64,000 nucleotides of DNA, from the NCBI RefSeq assembly GCF_027667425.1, contig NZ_JAQEGR010000008.1, positions 124,001 through 188,000 of the forward strand. The letters run 5' to 3'. The DNA comes from Fusicatenibacter saccharivorans. GTDB lineage: Bacteria > Bacillota > Clostridia > Lachnospirales > Lachnospiraceae. The first letter of the stretch is position 1; each line of letters opens with the position of its first letter. A program made the translations under genes and the position numbers. Positions 35,087 through 44,868 of the stretch are shown here, in pieces. The notes beneath the pieces are model-generated. The model was not told the origin of the DNA. It made no database searches and was given only the letters and a program-made list of their open reading frames with translations.

Positions 35087-36373
35087 ATGAGTGTACAGGT
35101 CGAAAATTTAGAAAAGAATATGGCCAAACTTACCATTGAGGTTCCGGCTGAAGAATTAGAGAAAGCACTGGAGAAAGCTTACCAGAAACAGAAAAAGAAC
35201 ATCAGCGTTCCGGGCTTCCGTAAAGGAAAAGTTCCGAGAGCTATGGTAGAAAAAATGTATGGCCCGGCAGTATTCTATGAGGATGCTGTAAACAGCCTTG
35301 TTCCGGAAGAGTATTCCAAAGCAGCAGAAGAGAGCAAACTGGACATCGTATCCCGTCCGGAGATCAACGTAGAGCAGATCGAAAAAGGCAAAGCTTTCAT
35401 CTTTACCGCAACTGTAGCAGTAAAACCGGAAGTTACCCTTGGCGAGTACAAAGGTCTGGAAGTAGCAAAAGCTGACACAACCGTTACAGATGAAGAAGTA
35501 GAAGCTGAGCTGAAAAAAGAGCAGGAGAAAAATGCAAGAACCATCAATGTAGAGGATCGTCCGGCAGCAGACGGAGATACCGTTACACTTGACTTCGAAG
35601 GTTCTGTAGACGGCGTTCCGTTCGACGGCGGCGCTGGAAAAGATTATCCGCTGACCCTTGGCTCCCATTCCTTCATTCCGGGATTCGAAGAGCAGCTCGT
35701 TGGCGCAGCTCTGGAAGAAGAGAAGGAAGTAAACGTTACTTTCCCAGAGGATTATCAGGCAGAAGAGCTTGCTGGAAAAGCAGCAGTATTCAAATGCACC
35801 ATCCACAAAATCGAAGCAAAAGAGCTTCCGGCACTTGATGACGACTTCGCAAAAGACGTTTCCGAGTTCGATACTCTGGATGAGTACAAAAAAGAAATCA
35901 AAGACAACCTGACCAAGAAAAAAGAAGAGCAGGCTAAGACAGAAAAAGAGAACGCTGTCGTAGATAAAGCAGTAGAGAACGCAACAATGGAGATTCCGGA
36001 AGCTATGATCGATACGCAGGTAGAGAACATGGTTGACGATTTCGCAAGAAGAATCCAGTCCCAGGGTCTGTCCATGGAGCAGTACATGCAGTTTACAGGC
36101 GCTACCGTTGATTCCTTAAAAGAGCAGATGAAACCGCAGGCTGTTAAGAGAATCGAGAGCAGACTGGTACTTGAGAAAGTTGCAGAAGCAGAGAACATCC
36201 AGATCAGCGATGAGAAGCTGGACGAAGAGCTGGCTAAAATGGCTGAAATGTACAAAATGGAGCTGGATAAATTCAAAGAGCTCGTTGGCGAATATGAGAA
36301 AGAGCAGATGAAGAAAGATCTCGCTGTTCAGGAAGCAGTAACTCTCATGGCCGACAGCGCAAAAGAGGCGTAA
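35087..36373 (+). CDS. tig: Trigger factor (ribosome-associated chaperone and prolyl isomerase)
   Basis: Binds near the ribosome exit tunnel and assists folding of nascent chains. The 428-residue protein has the ribosome-binding signature GFRKGKVP (about 44-51), a central FKBP-type isomerase domain (about 150-245, with DTVTLDFEGSVDGVPFDGG) and a C-terminal helical chaperone domain. AAGGAGG lies upstream of ATG 35087. A TGCTATACT extended -10 at 35001-35009 is the likely promoter. It leads the conserved tig-clpP-clpX-lon-engB set. Confidence 0.97.
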   Translation: MSVQVENLEKNMAKLTIEVPAEELEKALEKAYQKQKKNISVPGFRKGKVPRAMVEKMYGPAVFYEDAVNSLVPEEYSKAAEESKLDIVSRPEINVEQIEKGKAFIFTATVAVKPEVTLGEYKGLEVAKADTTVTDEEVEAELKKEQEKNARTINVEDRPAADGDTVTLDFEGSVDGVPFDGGAGKDYPLTLGSHSFIPGFEEQLVGAALEEEKEVNVTFPEDYQAEELAGKAAVFKCTIHKIEAKELPALDDDFAKDVSEFDTLDEYKKEIKDNLTKKKEEQAKTEKENAVVDKAVENATMEIPEAMIDTQVENMVDDFARRIQSQGLSMEQYMQFTGATVDSLKEQMKPQAVKRIESRLVLEKVAEAENIQISDEKLDEELAKMAEMYKMELDKFKELVGEYEKEQMKKDLAVQEAVTLMADSAKEA

Positions 36374-36397
36374 GACCTCGGAAAGAGAGGCAATTGA

Positions 36398-36979
36398 ATG
36401 AGTTTTGTACCTTATGTCATCGAGCAGACAAGCAGGGGAGAGAGAAGTTACGATATTTATTCAAGACTGCTGAACGACCGTATTATTTTTCTGGGAGAGG
36501 AAGTCACTGACGTATCGGCAAACCTGATCGTTGCACAGCTTCTGTTCCTAGAGTCTGAAGATCCGGGAAAAGATATCCACATGTATATCAACAGCCCGGG
36601 AGGTTCTGTAAGCGCAGGACTTGCTATCTACGATACGATGCAGTACATCAAATGTGATGTATCCACGATCTGTATCGGTATGGCTGCCAGCATGGGAGCA
36701 TTCCTTCTTGCCGGCGGTACCAAAGGAAAGAGAATGGCTCTGCCAAACTCTGAAATCATGATTCATCAGCCATCCGGCGGTGCACAGGGTCAGGCAACCG
36801 AGATCAAAATCGTTGCAGAACAGATTCTGAAAACCAAACGGAAATTAAATGAAATTCTGGCGGCAAATACAGGAAAACCGCTGGAACAGATTGAGATCGA
36901 TACCGAGCGTGACAACTATATGTCCGCAGAGGAAGCAAAAGCATACGGTCTGATTGATAATGTAATTACGAACCGATAA
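36398..36979 (+). CDS. clpP: ATP-dependent Clp protease proteolytic subunit
   Basis: Tetradecameric serine protease that degrades substrates fed by ClpX or ClpC. The 193-residue protein has the catalytic triad Ser98 (GMAASMG), His123 (MIHQP) and Asp172 (ERD), at the standard positions. The hydrophobic-pocket segment and the handle sequence EQILKTKRKLNEIL are present. It lies 24 bp after tig and before clpX, its ATPase partner. Start ATG 36398 has GAGAGG upstream. Confidence 0.98.
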   Translation: MSFVPYVIEQTSRGERSYDIYSRLLNDRIIFLGEEVTDVSANLIVAQLLFLESEDPGKDIHMYINSPGGSVSAGLAIYDTMQYIKCDVSTICIGMAASMGAFLLAGGTKGKRMALPNSEIMIHQPSGGAQGQATEIKIVAEQILKTKRKLNEILAANTGKPLEQIEIDTERDNYMSAEEAKAYGLIDNVITNR

Positions 36980-36986
36980 GAGAGGA

Positions 36987-37036
36987 AAGGTGTCCAAAAG
37001 CGTAGTTCCGGCAATGAGGCTTTTGTGGCACCTTTT
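36987..37036 (+). terminator. Imperfect hairpin between clpP and clpX
   Basis: AAGGTG (36987-36992) with CACCTT (37029-37034) and CAAAAGC (36995-37001) with GCTTTTG (37019-37025) form a stem with a small internal bulge, then TTTT. Probably a partial terminator. Confidence 0.45.
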
Positions 37037-37087
37037 GCCTTATCCGGCGATAAGGTTTAGTTGTAATATGTTGAAAGGAAGAAAACG

Positions 37088-38383
37088 ATGGCTATAAAAG
37101 GGAATGATACCAAGATCCGCTGCTCTTTCTGCGGAAAGACAGAAGACCAGGTACGCAAGCTGATCGCAGGCCCGGACGGGGCATACATCTGTGATGACTG
37201 CGTGGCAATCTGCTCGGAGATCATTCAGGAAGAGTTTGAGGATCTGTACGGCGAGCAGAATACCGACGAGATCAACCTGATCAAACCAAAGGAAATCAAA
37301 GCATTTCTGGATGACTACGTAATCGGACAGGATGAGGCGAAAAAAGTGCTCTCCGTTGCTGTTTACAATCATTACAAACGAGTGCTTTCCGGTGCATCCT
37401 CCGACATCGAACTGCAGAAGAGCAACATTCTGATGCTCGGACCGACCGGTTCCGGAAAAACGTATCTGGCACAGACACTGGCCAAACTGATCAACGTTCC
37501 GTTTGCAATTGCAGACGCAACGGCGCTCACCGAGGCAGGTTATGTCGGCGAGGACGTAGAAAACATTCTGCTCCGCCTCATTCAGGCAGCAGACTATGAT
37601 ATCGAGCGCGCTGAGCACGGCATCATCTACATCGATGAGATCGATAAAATCACAAGAAAATCCGAAAACGCTTCGATCACACGAGATGTTTCCGGCGAGG
37701 GTGTACAGCAGGCACTGCTGAAAATCCTGGAGGGAACTGTAGCTTCCGTTCCGCCGCAGGGCGGAAGAAAGCATCCGCATCAGGAGTTTATTCAGATTGA
37801 TACGACGAATATCCTCTTTATCTGCGGCGGTGCATTCGAAGGACTCGAGAAGATCATCGAGACGAGACAGGATACGAAATCCATTGGATTCAACAATCCG
37901 ATTGGGCATGCCAAGGATGAAAATGTCGGAGATCTGCTCCGTCAGGTCATGCCGCAGGATCTGACCAAGTTCGGCCTGATTCCGGAGTTTGTCGGACGTG
38001 TGCCGATTGTCGTTACGTTAAATTCTCTGGATGAGACGGCCCTGATGAAGATTCTGGTTGAGCCGAAGAATTCTCTGGTCAAACAGTACAAGAAGCTGTT
38101 TGAGCTGGACGGCGTACAGCTTGACTTCAAAGAAGATGCACTCGAAGCGATTGCAAAGAAATCCCTGGAGCGGAAAACAGGCGCCAGAGGTCTCCGCGCA
38201 ATCATGGAAGATACGATGATGGATCTGATGTATGAGATCCCGTCGGACAATACGACAAAAGAATGCGTCATCACCAAGGACGCTGTAGAAAAGAAGGCGG
38301 AGCCGGAGATTATTCACGGCGAACCGGCCCCTGTTCCACGGCGGAATATGGGAAGAAGATCCGGAAGACCGGAAACCGCCTGA
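37088..38383 (+). CDS. clpX: ATP-dependent Clp protease ATP-binding subunit ClpX
   Basis: AAA+ unfoldase that recognises tagged substrates and threads them into ClpP. The 431-residue protein has an N-terminal four-Cys zinc domain (CSFCGKTED ... CDDC), Walker A GPTGSGKT (118-125), Walker B IIYIDEIDK and the sensor and arginine-finger C-domain (KTGARGLRAIMED). The ClpP-contact loop IGF is present in KSIGFNNP. Start ATG 37088 has GAAAGGAAG upstream. It lies between clpP and lon. Confidence 0.98.
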   Translation: MAIKGNDTKIRCSFCGKTEDQVRKLIAGPDGAYICDDCVAICSEIIQEEFEDLYGEQNTDEINLIKPKEIKAFLDDYVIGQDEAKKVLSVAVYNHYKRVLSGASSDIELQKSNILMLGPTGSGKTYLAQTLAKLINVPFAIADATALTEAGYVGEDVENILLRLIQAADYDIERAEHGIIYIDEIDKITRKSENASITRDVSGEGVQQALLKILEGTVASVPPQGGRKHPHQEFIQIDTTNILFICGGAFEGLEKIIETRQDTKSIGFNNPIGHAKDENVGDLLRQVMPQDLTKFGLIPEFVGRVPIVVTLNSLDETALMKILVEPKNSLVKQYKKLFELDGVQLDFKEDALEAIAKKSLERKTGARGLRAIMEDTMMDLMYEIPSDNTTKECVITKDAVEKKAEPEIIHGEPAPVPRRNMGRRSGRPETA

Positions 38384-38404
38384 AAAACGCAGGAGGAAAC
38401 TTAA

Positions 38405-40732
38405 ATGGAAGAAGTGACAAAAGTATTACCGGCGATTGCGCTGCGTGGAACGACGATTCTGCCGGATATGATTGTACATTTTGATATCAGCAGACCTAAA
38501 TCGGTTCGTGCGGTCGAGGAGGCGATGCTGGGAGACCAGAAAATTTTCCTGATTACACAGAAAGACCCGGATACGGAAGTACCGGGTCTGCTTGATGTGT
38601 ATAAAATTGGAACAATTGCGGTCATCAAACAGGTTGTGAGAATGCCAAAAGATGTTCTGCGGATTCTCGTAGAAGCAGAAAGACGTGCAGAACTGCTGAA
38701 CTTCGAGGAAGAGGAGAGCGAGTATCTCCGCGCCGAGGTGGCGCTGTTTACCGGCTCGGACGAAATGCAGTTTTCCGATATCGAGCAGGAGGCAATGCTG
38801 CGCAACTTAAAAGAGCTGTTTGCCGTCTACTGCGAGCAGACGCAGAAAGTCAGCAAGGAACTGGCAGGCCAGATCCTCGGAACCGAAGAAGTCGGAAAGC
38901 TGGTGGACCAGATCTGCATGAATCTGCCCCTCGACTACGTAAACCGCCAGAAACTGCTGGAGGCTGTGGAGCTTTCCGAGCGGTATGATACGCTCTGCGT
39001 CATGATCGCCAACGAGATTCAGATTCAGGAGATCCGTTCGGAGATTCAGGGAAAAATCAAAGAGCGGATCGATAAGAACCAGCGTGATTATATTCTGCGC
39101 GAGCAGCTTAAAGTCATCCGCGAGGAACTCGGCGAGGACAATTCCCGGACCGAGATTGAAAATTATAAGAAGCAGCTTGAGAAGCTCAAAGCCTCCAAAG
39201 AGGTAAAAGAGCGGATTTCCGAGGAGATCCACCGTCTGGAAAATTCGGCCAGCAATCCGTCCGAGGCAGGCGTGATCCGCGGCTATATCGAGACACTGCT
39301 GGGGCTTCCGTGGGATAAGGCATCCCGTGACAATCAAGATCTGGCAAGAGCACGCGAGATTCTGGAGGAAGATCACTACGGTCTTTCGAAAGTAAAAGAG
39401 AGAATCCTCGAATTCCTGGCCGTACGCACCCTGACGAAGAAAGGCGAGAGCCCGATTCTCTGCCTGGCAGGCCCTCCGGGAACCGGTAAGACCTCGATTG
39501 CGAGAAGCGTGGCGCGAGCCCTGAATAAAAAATACGTCCGCATCTGTCTCGGCGGTGTGCGGGATGAGGCGGAGATCCGCGGCCACAGAAGAACCTACAT
39601 CGGCGCGATGCCGGGACGCATTGCGGCGGGACTCCATCAGGCGAAGGTGAAAAATCCGCTGATGCTGCTCGATGAGATCGACAAAGTAAGTGCAGATTAC
39701 AAGGGAGATACCTCTTCCGCACTTCTTGAGGTCCTCGATTCCGAGCAGAATAATAAATTTGCCGATCATTACGTAGAGCTTCCGATCGACCTTTCGGAGG
39801 TGCTCTTTATTGCAACCGCAAATGATATTCAGAACATTCCGCGTCCGCTGCTGGACCGTATGGAAGTGATTGAAATTTCAAGCTATACGGAAAATGAGAA
39901 GTTCCATATCGCAAAAGAACATCTCGTTCCGAAGCAGAAGAAGGCGAACGGTCTGAAAGAAGCACAGCTTGTGATCGAGGATGAGGCGTTGATGGAAGTG
40001 ATCAGCGGCTACACCAGAGAGGCCGGTGTCCGCTCCCTGGAGCGCCAGATCGGCAGAATCTGCAGAAAGAGCGCGAGAAAGATTCTCGAGGAACAGGTAA
40101 AAGAGGTTGTTGTGACGAAAGAAAATCTGGAAGAGTTCCTCGGAAAAGAGAGGTATGAGTTCCAGCCGGCCAACGAAAAACCGGAGATTGGTATTGTGCG
40201 CGGTCTTGCCTGGACGGCAGTCGGCGGCGATACGCTGCAGATCGAGGTCAATGTGATGCCGGGAAAAGGAGAGTTTCTGCTGACCGGCCAGCTCGGCGAT
40301 GTGATGAAGGAGTCTGCGCAGGCGGGCATCAGCTTTATTCGTTCCGTGGCAGAGCAGTATGAGATTCCGAAAGAATTTTTCGAGAAACACGACATCCACA
40401 TTCACATTCCGGAGGGGGCCGTTCCAAAAGATGGCCCGTCTGCCGGTATTACGATGGCGACGGCGATGGTTTCCGCGATCACAAAGGTTCCGGTAAAAGC
40501 AGACGTTGCGATGACCGGAGAGATTACGCTCCGCGGCCGTGTGCTTCCGATCGGCGGCTTAAAAGAGAAGCTGCTGGCGGCAAAGAAAGCCGGTATCCAT
40601 ATGGTTCTCGTTCCGGAGAAAAATGAGCCGGATGTAAGAGAACTGGATGCGGAGATCACAGACGGATTGCAGATCGAATTTGTCGGCAGCATGGAACAGG
40701 TATTAAAACTGGCACTTGTGGAAAAGAAGTAA
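38405..40732 (+). CDS. lon: ATP-dependent protease La
   Basis: Hexameric AAA+ protease for misfolded and regulatory proteins. The 775 residues have an N-terminal LAN substrate domain (LPAIALRGTTILPDMIVHFDI), Walker A (GPPGTGKTSIARSVA), Walker B (LMLLDEIDKV) and the C-terminal protease with the Ser679-Lys722 dyad (PKDGPSAG and GGLKEK), the same numbering as the E. coli enzyme. AGGAGG precedes ATG 38405. It is 21 bp after clpX and likely in the same operon. Confidence 0.98.
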   Translation: MEEVTKVLPAIALRGTTILPDMIVHFDISRPKSVRAVEEAMLGDQKIFLITQKDPDTEVPGLLDVYKIGTIAVIKQVVRMPKDVLRILVEAERRAELLNFEEEESEYLRAEVALFTGSDEMQFSDIEQEAMLRNLKELFAVYCEQTQKVSKELAGQILGTEEVGKLVDQICMNLPLDYVNRQKLLEAVELSERYDTLCVMIANEIQIQEIRSEIQGKIKERIDKNQRDYILREQLKVIREELGEDNSRTEIENYKKQLEKLKASKEVKERISEEIHRLENSASNPSEAGVIRGYIETLLGLPWDKASRDNQDLARAREILEEDHYGLSKVKERILEFLAVRTLTKKGESPILCLAGPPGTGKTSIARSVARALNKKYVRICLGGVRDEAEIRGHRRTYIGAMPGRIAAGLHQAKVKNPLMLLDEIDKVSADYKGDTSSALLEVLDSEQNNKFADHYVELPIDLSEVLFIATANDIQNIPRPLLDRMEVIEISSYTENEKFHIAKEHLVPKQKKANGLKEAQLVIEDEALMEVISGYTREAGVRSLERQIGRICRKSARKILEEQVKEVVVTKENLEEFLGKERYEFQPANEKPEIGIVRGLAWTAVGGDTLQIEVNVMPGKGEFLLTGQLGDVMKESAQAGISFIRSVAEQYEIPKEFFEKHDIHIHIPEGAVPKDGPSAGITMATAMVSAITKVPVKADVAMTGEITLRGRVLPIGGLKEKLLAAKKAGIHMVLVPEKNEPDVRELDAEITDGLQIEFVGSMEQVLKLALVEKK

Positions 40733-40766
40733 GGCCAGAAGATGCAAAAAACAGGAGAAGAAAAGT

Positions 40767-41372
40767 ATGGTAATTAAACAGGTAGAGCTGCAGCACGTCT
40801 GCGGAATCACCAGTAAACTGCCGGATACCGGTCAGGTGGAAGTGGCATTTGCGGGAAAATCCAATGTTGGAAAATCTTCTCTCATCAATGCCCTGATGAA
40901 TCGGAAATCACTGGCGCGTACCAGTGCGCAGCCGGGAAAAACACAGACGATCAACTACTACCACATCAATGAGGAAATGTATCTGGTGGATTTGCCGGGA
41001 TACGGTTTTGCGAGAGCCTCCGAGGAGGTTAAAGCAAAATGGGGCAAGCTGATCGAGGATTATCTGCATCAGTCAAAAATGCTGCACGCAGTATTTCTTC
41101 TGATTGATATCCGTCATGCACCGTCCAACAACGACCGCATTATGTATGAATGGATCCTTCGAAACGGTTACCAGCCGATCATTATTGCAACGAAGCTGGA
41201 CAAGATCAAACGCAGTCAGCTTCAGAAACAGATCAAGCTGATCCGTGAAACGCTGGAGGTCGAGAAAGATACGATTGTGATTCCGTTTTCTGCGGAGACA
41301 AAACAGGGACGTGAGGAGATCTGGAATCTGATCGATGAAATCCGCTCGGATGCAGAAGAAAGCGGGGAATAA
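40767..41372 (+). CDS. engB: Ribosome biogenesis GTP-binding protein YsxC/EngB
   Basis: Essential GTPase needed for 50S subunit assembly. The 201-residue protein has all G motifs: GKSNVGKSSLI (G1), the switch I TAQP-type segment SAQPGKTQTIN (G2), VDLPGYGFA (G3), TKLDK (G4) and SAETKQG (G5). AGGAG at 40753-40757 supports ATG 40767; an upstream extension overlapping the lon end is not supported. lon-engB adjacency is conserved in Firmicutes. Confidence 0.96.
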   Translation: MVIKQVELQHVCGITSKLPDTGQVEVAFAGKSNVGKSSLINALMNRKSLARTSAQPGKTQTINYYHINEEMYLVDLPGYGFARASEEVKAKWGKLIEDYLHQSKMLHAVFLLIDIRHAPSNNDRIMYEWILRNGYQPIIIATKLDKIKRSQLQKQIKLIRETLEVEKDTIVIPFSAETKQGREEIWNLIDEIRSDAEESGE

Positions 41373-41376
41373 TGTC

Positions 41377-42222
41377 ATGGGTATGATACGTGCAGCAGGC
41401 CTTGGGTATGAATACCTCCGTTACGAGGAGGAAGGACAGGAGCCGGAAGTAACAAAAGCGATCGAAGATGTCAGTCTGGAAATCCAGAAGGGACAGTTTA
41501 TTGCGGTGCTCGGGCATAACGGAAGCGGAAAATCAACGCTTGCGAAACATATCAACGCTCTGCTGGTGCCTACAGAAGGCACCATGTGGGTGGACGATAT
41601 GAAGACGACAGATGAGGAGGATGTCTGGAAGATCCGCCAGAAAGCCGGTATGGTATTCCAGAACCCGGATAACCAGATCATCGGAAATGTGGTGGAAGAG
41701 GATGTCGGCTTTGGACCGGAAAATCTGGGTGTCCCGACCGATGAAATCTGGAAACGGGTGGAGGAGAGCCTTACGGCGACCGGGATGATTTCATACCGGG
41801 CCCACTCTCCGAATAAGCTCTCGGGAGGTCAGAAACAGAGGGTTGCAATTGCAGGAGTGATGGCTATGCAGCCGGAATGTATTGTTCTTGATGAACCAAC
41901 CGCGATGCTGGATCCGAACGGACGAAAAGAGGTTCTTCGCGCTGTGCGTAAGCTGAATGAAGAAAAGGGCGTTACGGTTATTCTGATTACGCATTACATG
42001 GAAGAGGTTGTTTTTGCGGACCGTGTGTTCGTTATGGACAGCGGCAGACTGGTAATGCAGGGGACGCCAAGGGAGATTTTTTCCGAAGTGGAGAAATTAA
42101 AAGAGCTCCGTCTTGATGTACCCCAAGTGACACTGTTGGCTTATGAATTGAGAAAAAATGGTGTAGATCTCCCGGAGGGAATTTTGACCATTGAAGAACT
42201 GGTGAATGCATTATGTCATTGA
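41377..42222 (+). CDS. ecfA1: Energy-coupling factor transporter ATPase EcfA1
   Basis: One of two ATPases of the group II ECF transporter that powers vitamin and metal S-components. The 281-residue protein has Walker A GHNGSGKST, the Q-loop FQNPDNQI, the signature LSGGQKQRVAIA, Walker B CIVLDEPTAMLDP and a switch His in ILITHYME. GGGG upstream supports ATG 41377. It overlaps ecfA2 by 10 bp and forms an ecfA1-ecfA2-ecfT operon. S-components are not here, so they are encoded elsewhere. Confidence 0.95.
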   Translation: MGMIRAAGLGYEYLRYEEEGQEPEVTKAIEDVSLEIQKGQFIAVLGHNGSGKSTLAKHINALLVPTEGTMWVDDMKTTDEEDVWKIRQKAGMVFQNPDNQIIGNVVEEDVGFGPENLGVPTDEIWKRVEESLTATGMISYRAHSPNKLSGGQKQRVAIAGVMAMQPECIVLDEPTAMLDPNGRKEVLRAVRKLNEEKGVTVILITHYMEEVVFADRVFVMDSGRLVMQGTPREIFSEVEKLKELRLDVPQVTLLAYELRKNGVDLPEGILTIEELVNALCH

Positions 42223-43097
42223 AACTTGAAGATGTAACGTACACATACAGCCCGGGAACGGCATATGAAATGCACGCCCTGGAGCATATCAATCTTGAAA
42301 TTCCGAATGGCCAGTTTGTTGGGATTATCGGCCATACGGGAAGCGGAAAATCGACGCTTGTGCAGCATTTGAACGGTCTGATCCGCCCGACATTGGGACG
42401 GGTGCTGTATAACGGAGAGGATATCTGGAAAGAAGGATATCCGCTAAGAGAGCTTCGAAGCCATGTGGGACTGGTTTTCCAGTACCCGGAGCATCAGCTC
42501 TTTGAGACGGATGTGATCACAGATGTCTGCTTCGGTCCGAAAAACCAGGGACTTTCACCGGAGGAATGCAGAAAACGGGCGGAAGAGGCACTGGATCATG
42601 TCGGATTTCCAAAGGAAATGTATGAAAAATCGCCGTTTGAACTCTCCGGAGGTCAGAAACGTCGTGTTGCGATTGCCGGTGTGCTTGCCATGAACCCGGA
42701 TTTTCTGGTGCTTGACGAGCCGACTGCAGGCCTTGATCCGAAGGGACGCGATGAAATCCTCGATCAGCTTGCATTGCTGCATAAGACGCGCGGCATTTCG
42801 GTTGTGCTCGTATCGCACAGCATGGAGGATATTGCAAAATATGTAGAGCGGATTATTGTCATGAACCACGGTCATGTGGCGTTTGACGATACACCGAAGA
42901 AAGTCTTCGCTCACTATAAAGAGCTGGAGAAAATCGGTCTTGCGGCGCCGCAGATGACGTATATTATGCATGCGCTAAAGGAACACGGCATGGACATGGA
43001 CGTAACGGCGACAACGGTTGAAGAGGCGCGCGATACGATTCTTGCGGCACTGAAAAGTCAGAAGAAAAACGGGAAAAAAGGAGCAGAAGTATGTTAA
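42213..43097 (+). CDS. ecfA2: Energy-coupling factor transporter ATPase EcfA2
   Basis: Partner ATPase of EcfA1. The 294-residue protein has Walker A GHTGSGKST, Q-loop FQYPEHQLFE, signature LSGGQKRRVAIAGVLAM, Walker B FLVLDEPTAGLDP and switch His in VLVSHSME. The C-terminal part carries extra charged residues ending KNGKKGAEVC. It starts inside the ecfA1 end and itself overlaps ecfT by 7 bp, so all three subunits are translationally coupled. Confidence 0.95.
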   Translation: MSLKLEDVTYTYSPGTAYEMHALEHINLEIPNGQFVGIIGHTGSGKSTLVQHLNGLIRPTLGRVLYNGEDIWKEGYPLRELRSHVGLVFQYPEHQLFETDVITDVCFGPKNQGLSPEECRKRAEEALDHVGFPKEMYEKSPFELSGGQKRRVAIAGVLAMNPDFLVLDEPTAGLDPKGRDEILDQLALLHKTRGISVVLVSHSMEDIAKYVERIIVMNHGHVAFDDTPKKVFAHYKELEKIGLAAPQMTYIMHALKEHGMDMDVTATTVEEARDTILAALKSQKKNGKKGAEVC

Positions 43098-43891
43098 GAG
43101 ATATTACTCTGGGACAGTATTACCCGGCAGATTCCATTCTGCACCGGCTTGACCCGCGTGTGAAATTTGTAGGAACGATCGTTTATGTCGTTTCCCTCTT
43201 TTTGTTCCACAATTGGGGCTATCTGCTTGGAACCGTATTCCTTGCGGTGATGATTAAACTGTCGAAGGTACCGTTCAAATTTATCACGAAGGGTCTGAAA
43301 TCAATTTTTGTGCTGCTTGCGATTACGATGGTGTTTAACATCTTATTTACGCCGGGTGAGGTGCTCGTCCGTATCTGGAAAATTACGATCACCCGTGAGG
43401 GTGTGGCTATGGCATGCCGTATGTCGGTGCGTCTGATTTTCCTGATGATCGGCTCTTCGCTGATGACGCTGACGACAACACCGAACCAGCTGACGGATGC
43501 ACTCGAAAGCCTGCTCGGACCATTGAAAAAAATCCATGTGCCGGTGCATGAGATTTCCATGATGATGTCAATCGCACTCCGTTTTATCCCGATTCTCCTG
43601 GAAGAGACAGACAAGATTATGAAAGCGCAGATGGCGCGCGGCGCGGATTTTGAGAGCGGAAATATTATCCAGAGAGTAAAGAACATGGTGCCGCTTCTGG
43701 TGCCGCTGTTTATTTCAGCATTCCGCCGTGCAAATGATCTGGCGCTGGCGATGGAAGCACGCTGCTACCATGGAGGAGAGGGAAGAACACAGATGAAACC
43801 GCTTCGGTATCAGACGCGCGATTATGCAGCGTATGGCGTTCTTATGGCATACCTTGTGTGCAGTATCGGCCTTCGCGTGTGCGGACTCTGA
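43091..43891 (+). CDS. ecfT: Energy-coupling factor transporter transmembrane protein EcfT
   Basis: Membrane scaffold that links the EcfA ATPases with vitamin-specific S-components. The 266-residue protein has about five to six membrane helices and the two coupling helices with the conserved A-R-G motifs (MKAQMARGADFE and LALAMEARCYHGGEGRT). The N-terminal block GQYYPADSILHRLDPRVKF is typical. It completes the ecf operon; truA follows 24 bp later, the common clostridial order. Confidence 0.95.
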   Translation: MLRDITLGQYYPADSILHRLDPRVKFVGTIVYVVSLFLFHNWGYLLGTVFLAVMIKLSKVPFKFITKGLKSIFVLLAITMVFNILFTPGEVLVRIWKITITREGVAMACRMSVRLIFLMIGSSLMTLTTTPNQLTDALESLLGPLKKIHVPVHEISMMMSIALRFIPILLEETDKIMKAQMARGADFESGNIIQRVKNMVPLLVPLFISAFRRANDLALAMEARCYHGGEGRTQMKPLRYQTRDYAAYGVLMAYLVCSIGLRVCGL

Positions 43892-43915
43892 CTTTGACGA
43901 AAACGGAGGAGAAGA

Positions 43916-44668
43916 ATGCGCAGAATTAAGCTGATTGTAGCGTATGACGGCACAAATTATTGTGGATGGCAGGTGCAGCCAAACGGCATTACAGTACAGG
44001 AAGTATTAAATCAGGCTCTTTCCGATCTTTTTGCGAAGAAAACGGCCTGCATCGGCGCAAGCCGGACCGACGCCGGGGTACATGCTCTCGGCAATGTTGC
44101 GGTATTTGATACGGATGCGAGAATGCCGGCGGACCGTATCGCATTTGCACTCAACACACGGCTTCCGGCAGATATCCGTATTCAGGGATCATCCGAAGTG
44201 CCGCCAGACTTTCACCCGCGTTTTACCGCAACAGTCAAAACATATGAATACAGGATTTTGAACCGCACCTTTGCAGATCCGACGCGGAGACTGAATTCCT
44301 ATTTCTGGTACGGCCCGCTGGATGTGGATGCGATGCGGCAGGCAGCATCGTATCTGGTTGGCATGCATGATTTTAAAAGCTTTGCAACAGCAAAACCGGA
44401 GGTGACCGACACGGTCCGTACGATCTATGAAACGAGTTTGGAAAAAGAAGACGATCTGATCCGCTTCCGGATCACCGGAAACGGTTTTCTCTACAATATG
44501 GTGCGGATTATCACCGGAACACTGCTTGAGGTTGGAAAGGGTGATTATCCGCCGGAGAAAGTAAAAGAAATCCTTGCGGCGAAGGATCGAAAAATGGCGG
44601 GAGCAACGGCCAGGCCGGAGGGGCTGACCCTGGTGCAGATCCGGTATCCCGAATGGGATTTCGAGTAA
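43916..44668 (+). CDS. truA: tRNA pseudouridine(38-40) synthase TruA
   Basis: Converts uridines 38-40 of the tRNA anticodon arm to pseudouridine. The 250-residue protein opens RRIKLIVAYDGTNYCGWQVQPNG. The catalytic Asp52 is in SRTDAGVHA. Further blocks are FHPRFTATVKTYEYRI, DFKSFATAKPE and FRITGNGFLYNMVRIITGTLLEVG. GGAGGAG lies upstream of ATG 43916. It is last in the ecf-truA set and ahead of the rplM promoter. Confidence 0.96.
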   Translation: MRRIKLIVAYDGTNYCGWQVQPNGITVQEVLNQALSDLFAKKTACIGASRTDAGVHALGNVAVFDTDARMPADRIAFALNTRLPADIRIQGSSEVPPDFHPRFTATVKTYEYRILNRTFADPTRRLNSYFWYGPLDVDAMRQAASYLVGMHDFKSFATAKPEVTDTVRTIYETSLEKEDDLIRFRITGNGFLYNMVRIITGTLLEVGKGDYPPEKVKEILAAKDRKMAGATARPEGLTLVQIRYPEWDFE

Positions 44669-44745
44669 AGACATAAGTGGTCTGTATTTCCCGCAAAACG
44701 GGACTCGCAGTTTGCAAAAAAATGCAAAATATGGGTAAAAAATAG

Positions 44746-44774
44746 TTGACATTCCAAAATCCGTATAATATAAT
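44746..44774 (+). promoter_or_regulatory. Consensus sigma-A promoter of rplM-rpsI
   Basis: TTGACA (44746-44751), 17-bp spacer, TATAAT (44769-44774): a perfect match at both hexamers with optimal spacing, as expected for a ribosomal protein operon. Confidence 0.9.
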
Positions 44775-44780
44775 TACTAA

Positions 44781-44868
44781 ATGTGTGACGTAGTTTGAAA
44801 ACGCCGATGCCATAAGCCCCGGTAAGGCGGTTTCCTATATACATGAAACAGTAAATTGAATTTTTCAC
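44781..44868 (+). ncRNA. Candidate ribosomal-protein L13 leader
   Basis: The 100-nt leader between the promoter and rplM has a pairing AAACGCC/GGCGGTTT (about 44798-44832) with an internal C-rich loop. Autoregulatory leaders are known before rplM in Firmicutes, but I only match position and a stem, not the consensus. Confidence 0.4.

Noticed and set aside
36985..37060. Possible riboswitch between clpP and clpX
   Set aside because: Only two short hairpins are present, explained better as a weak terminator; no known aptamer motif.
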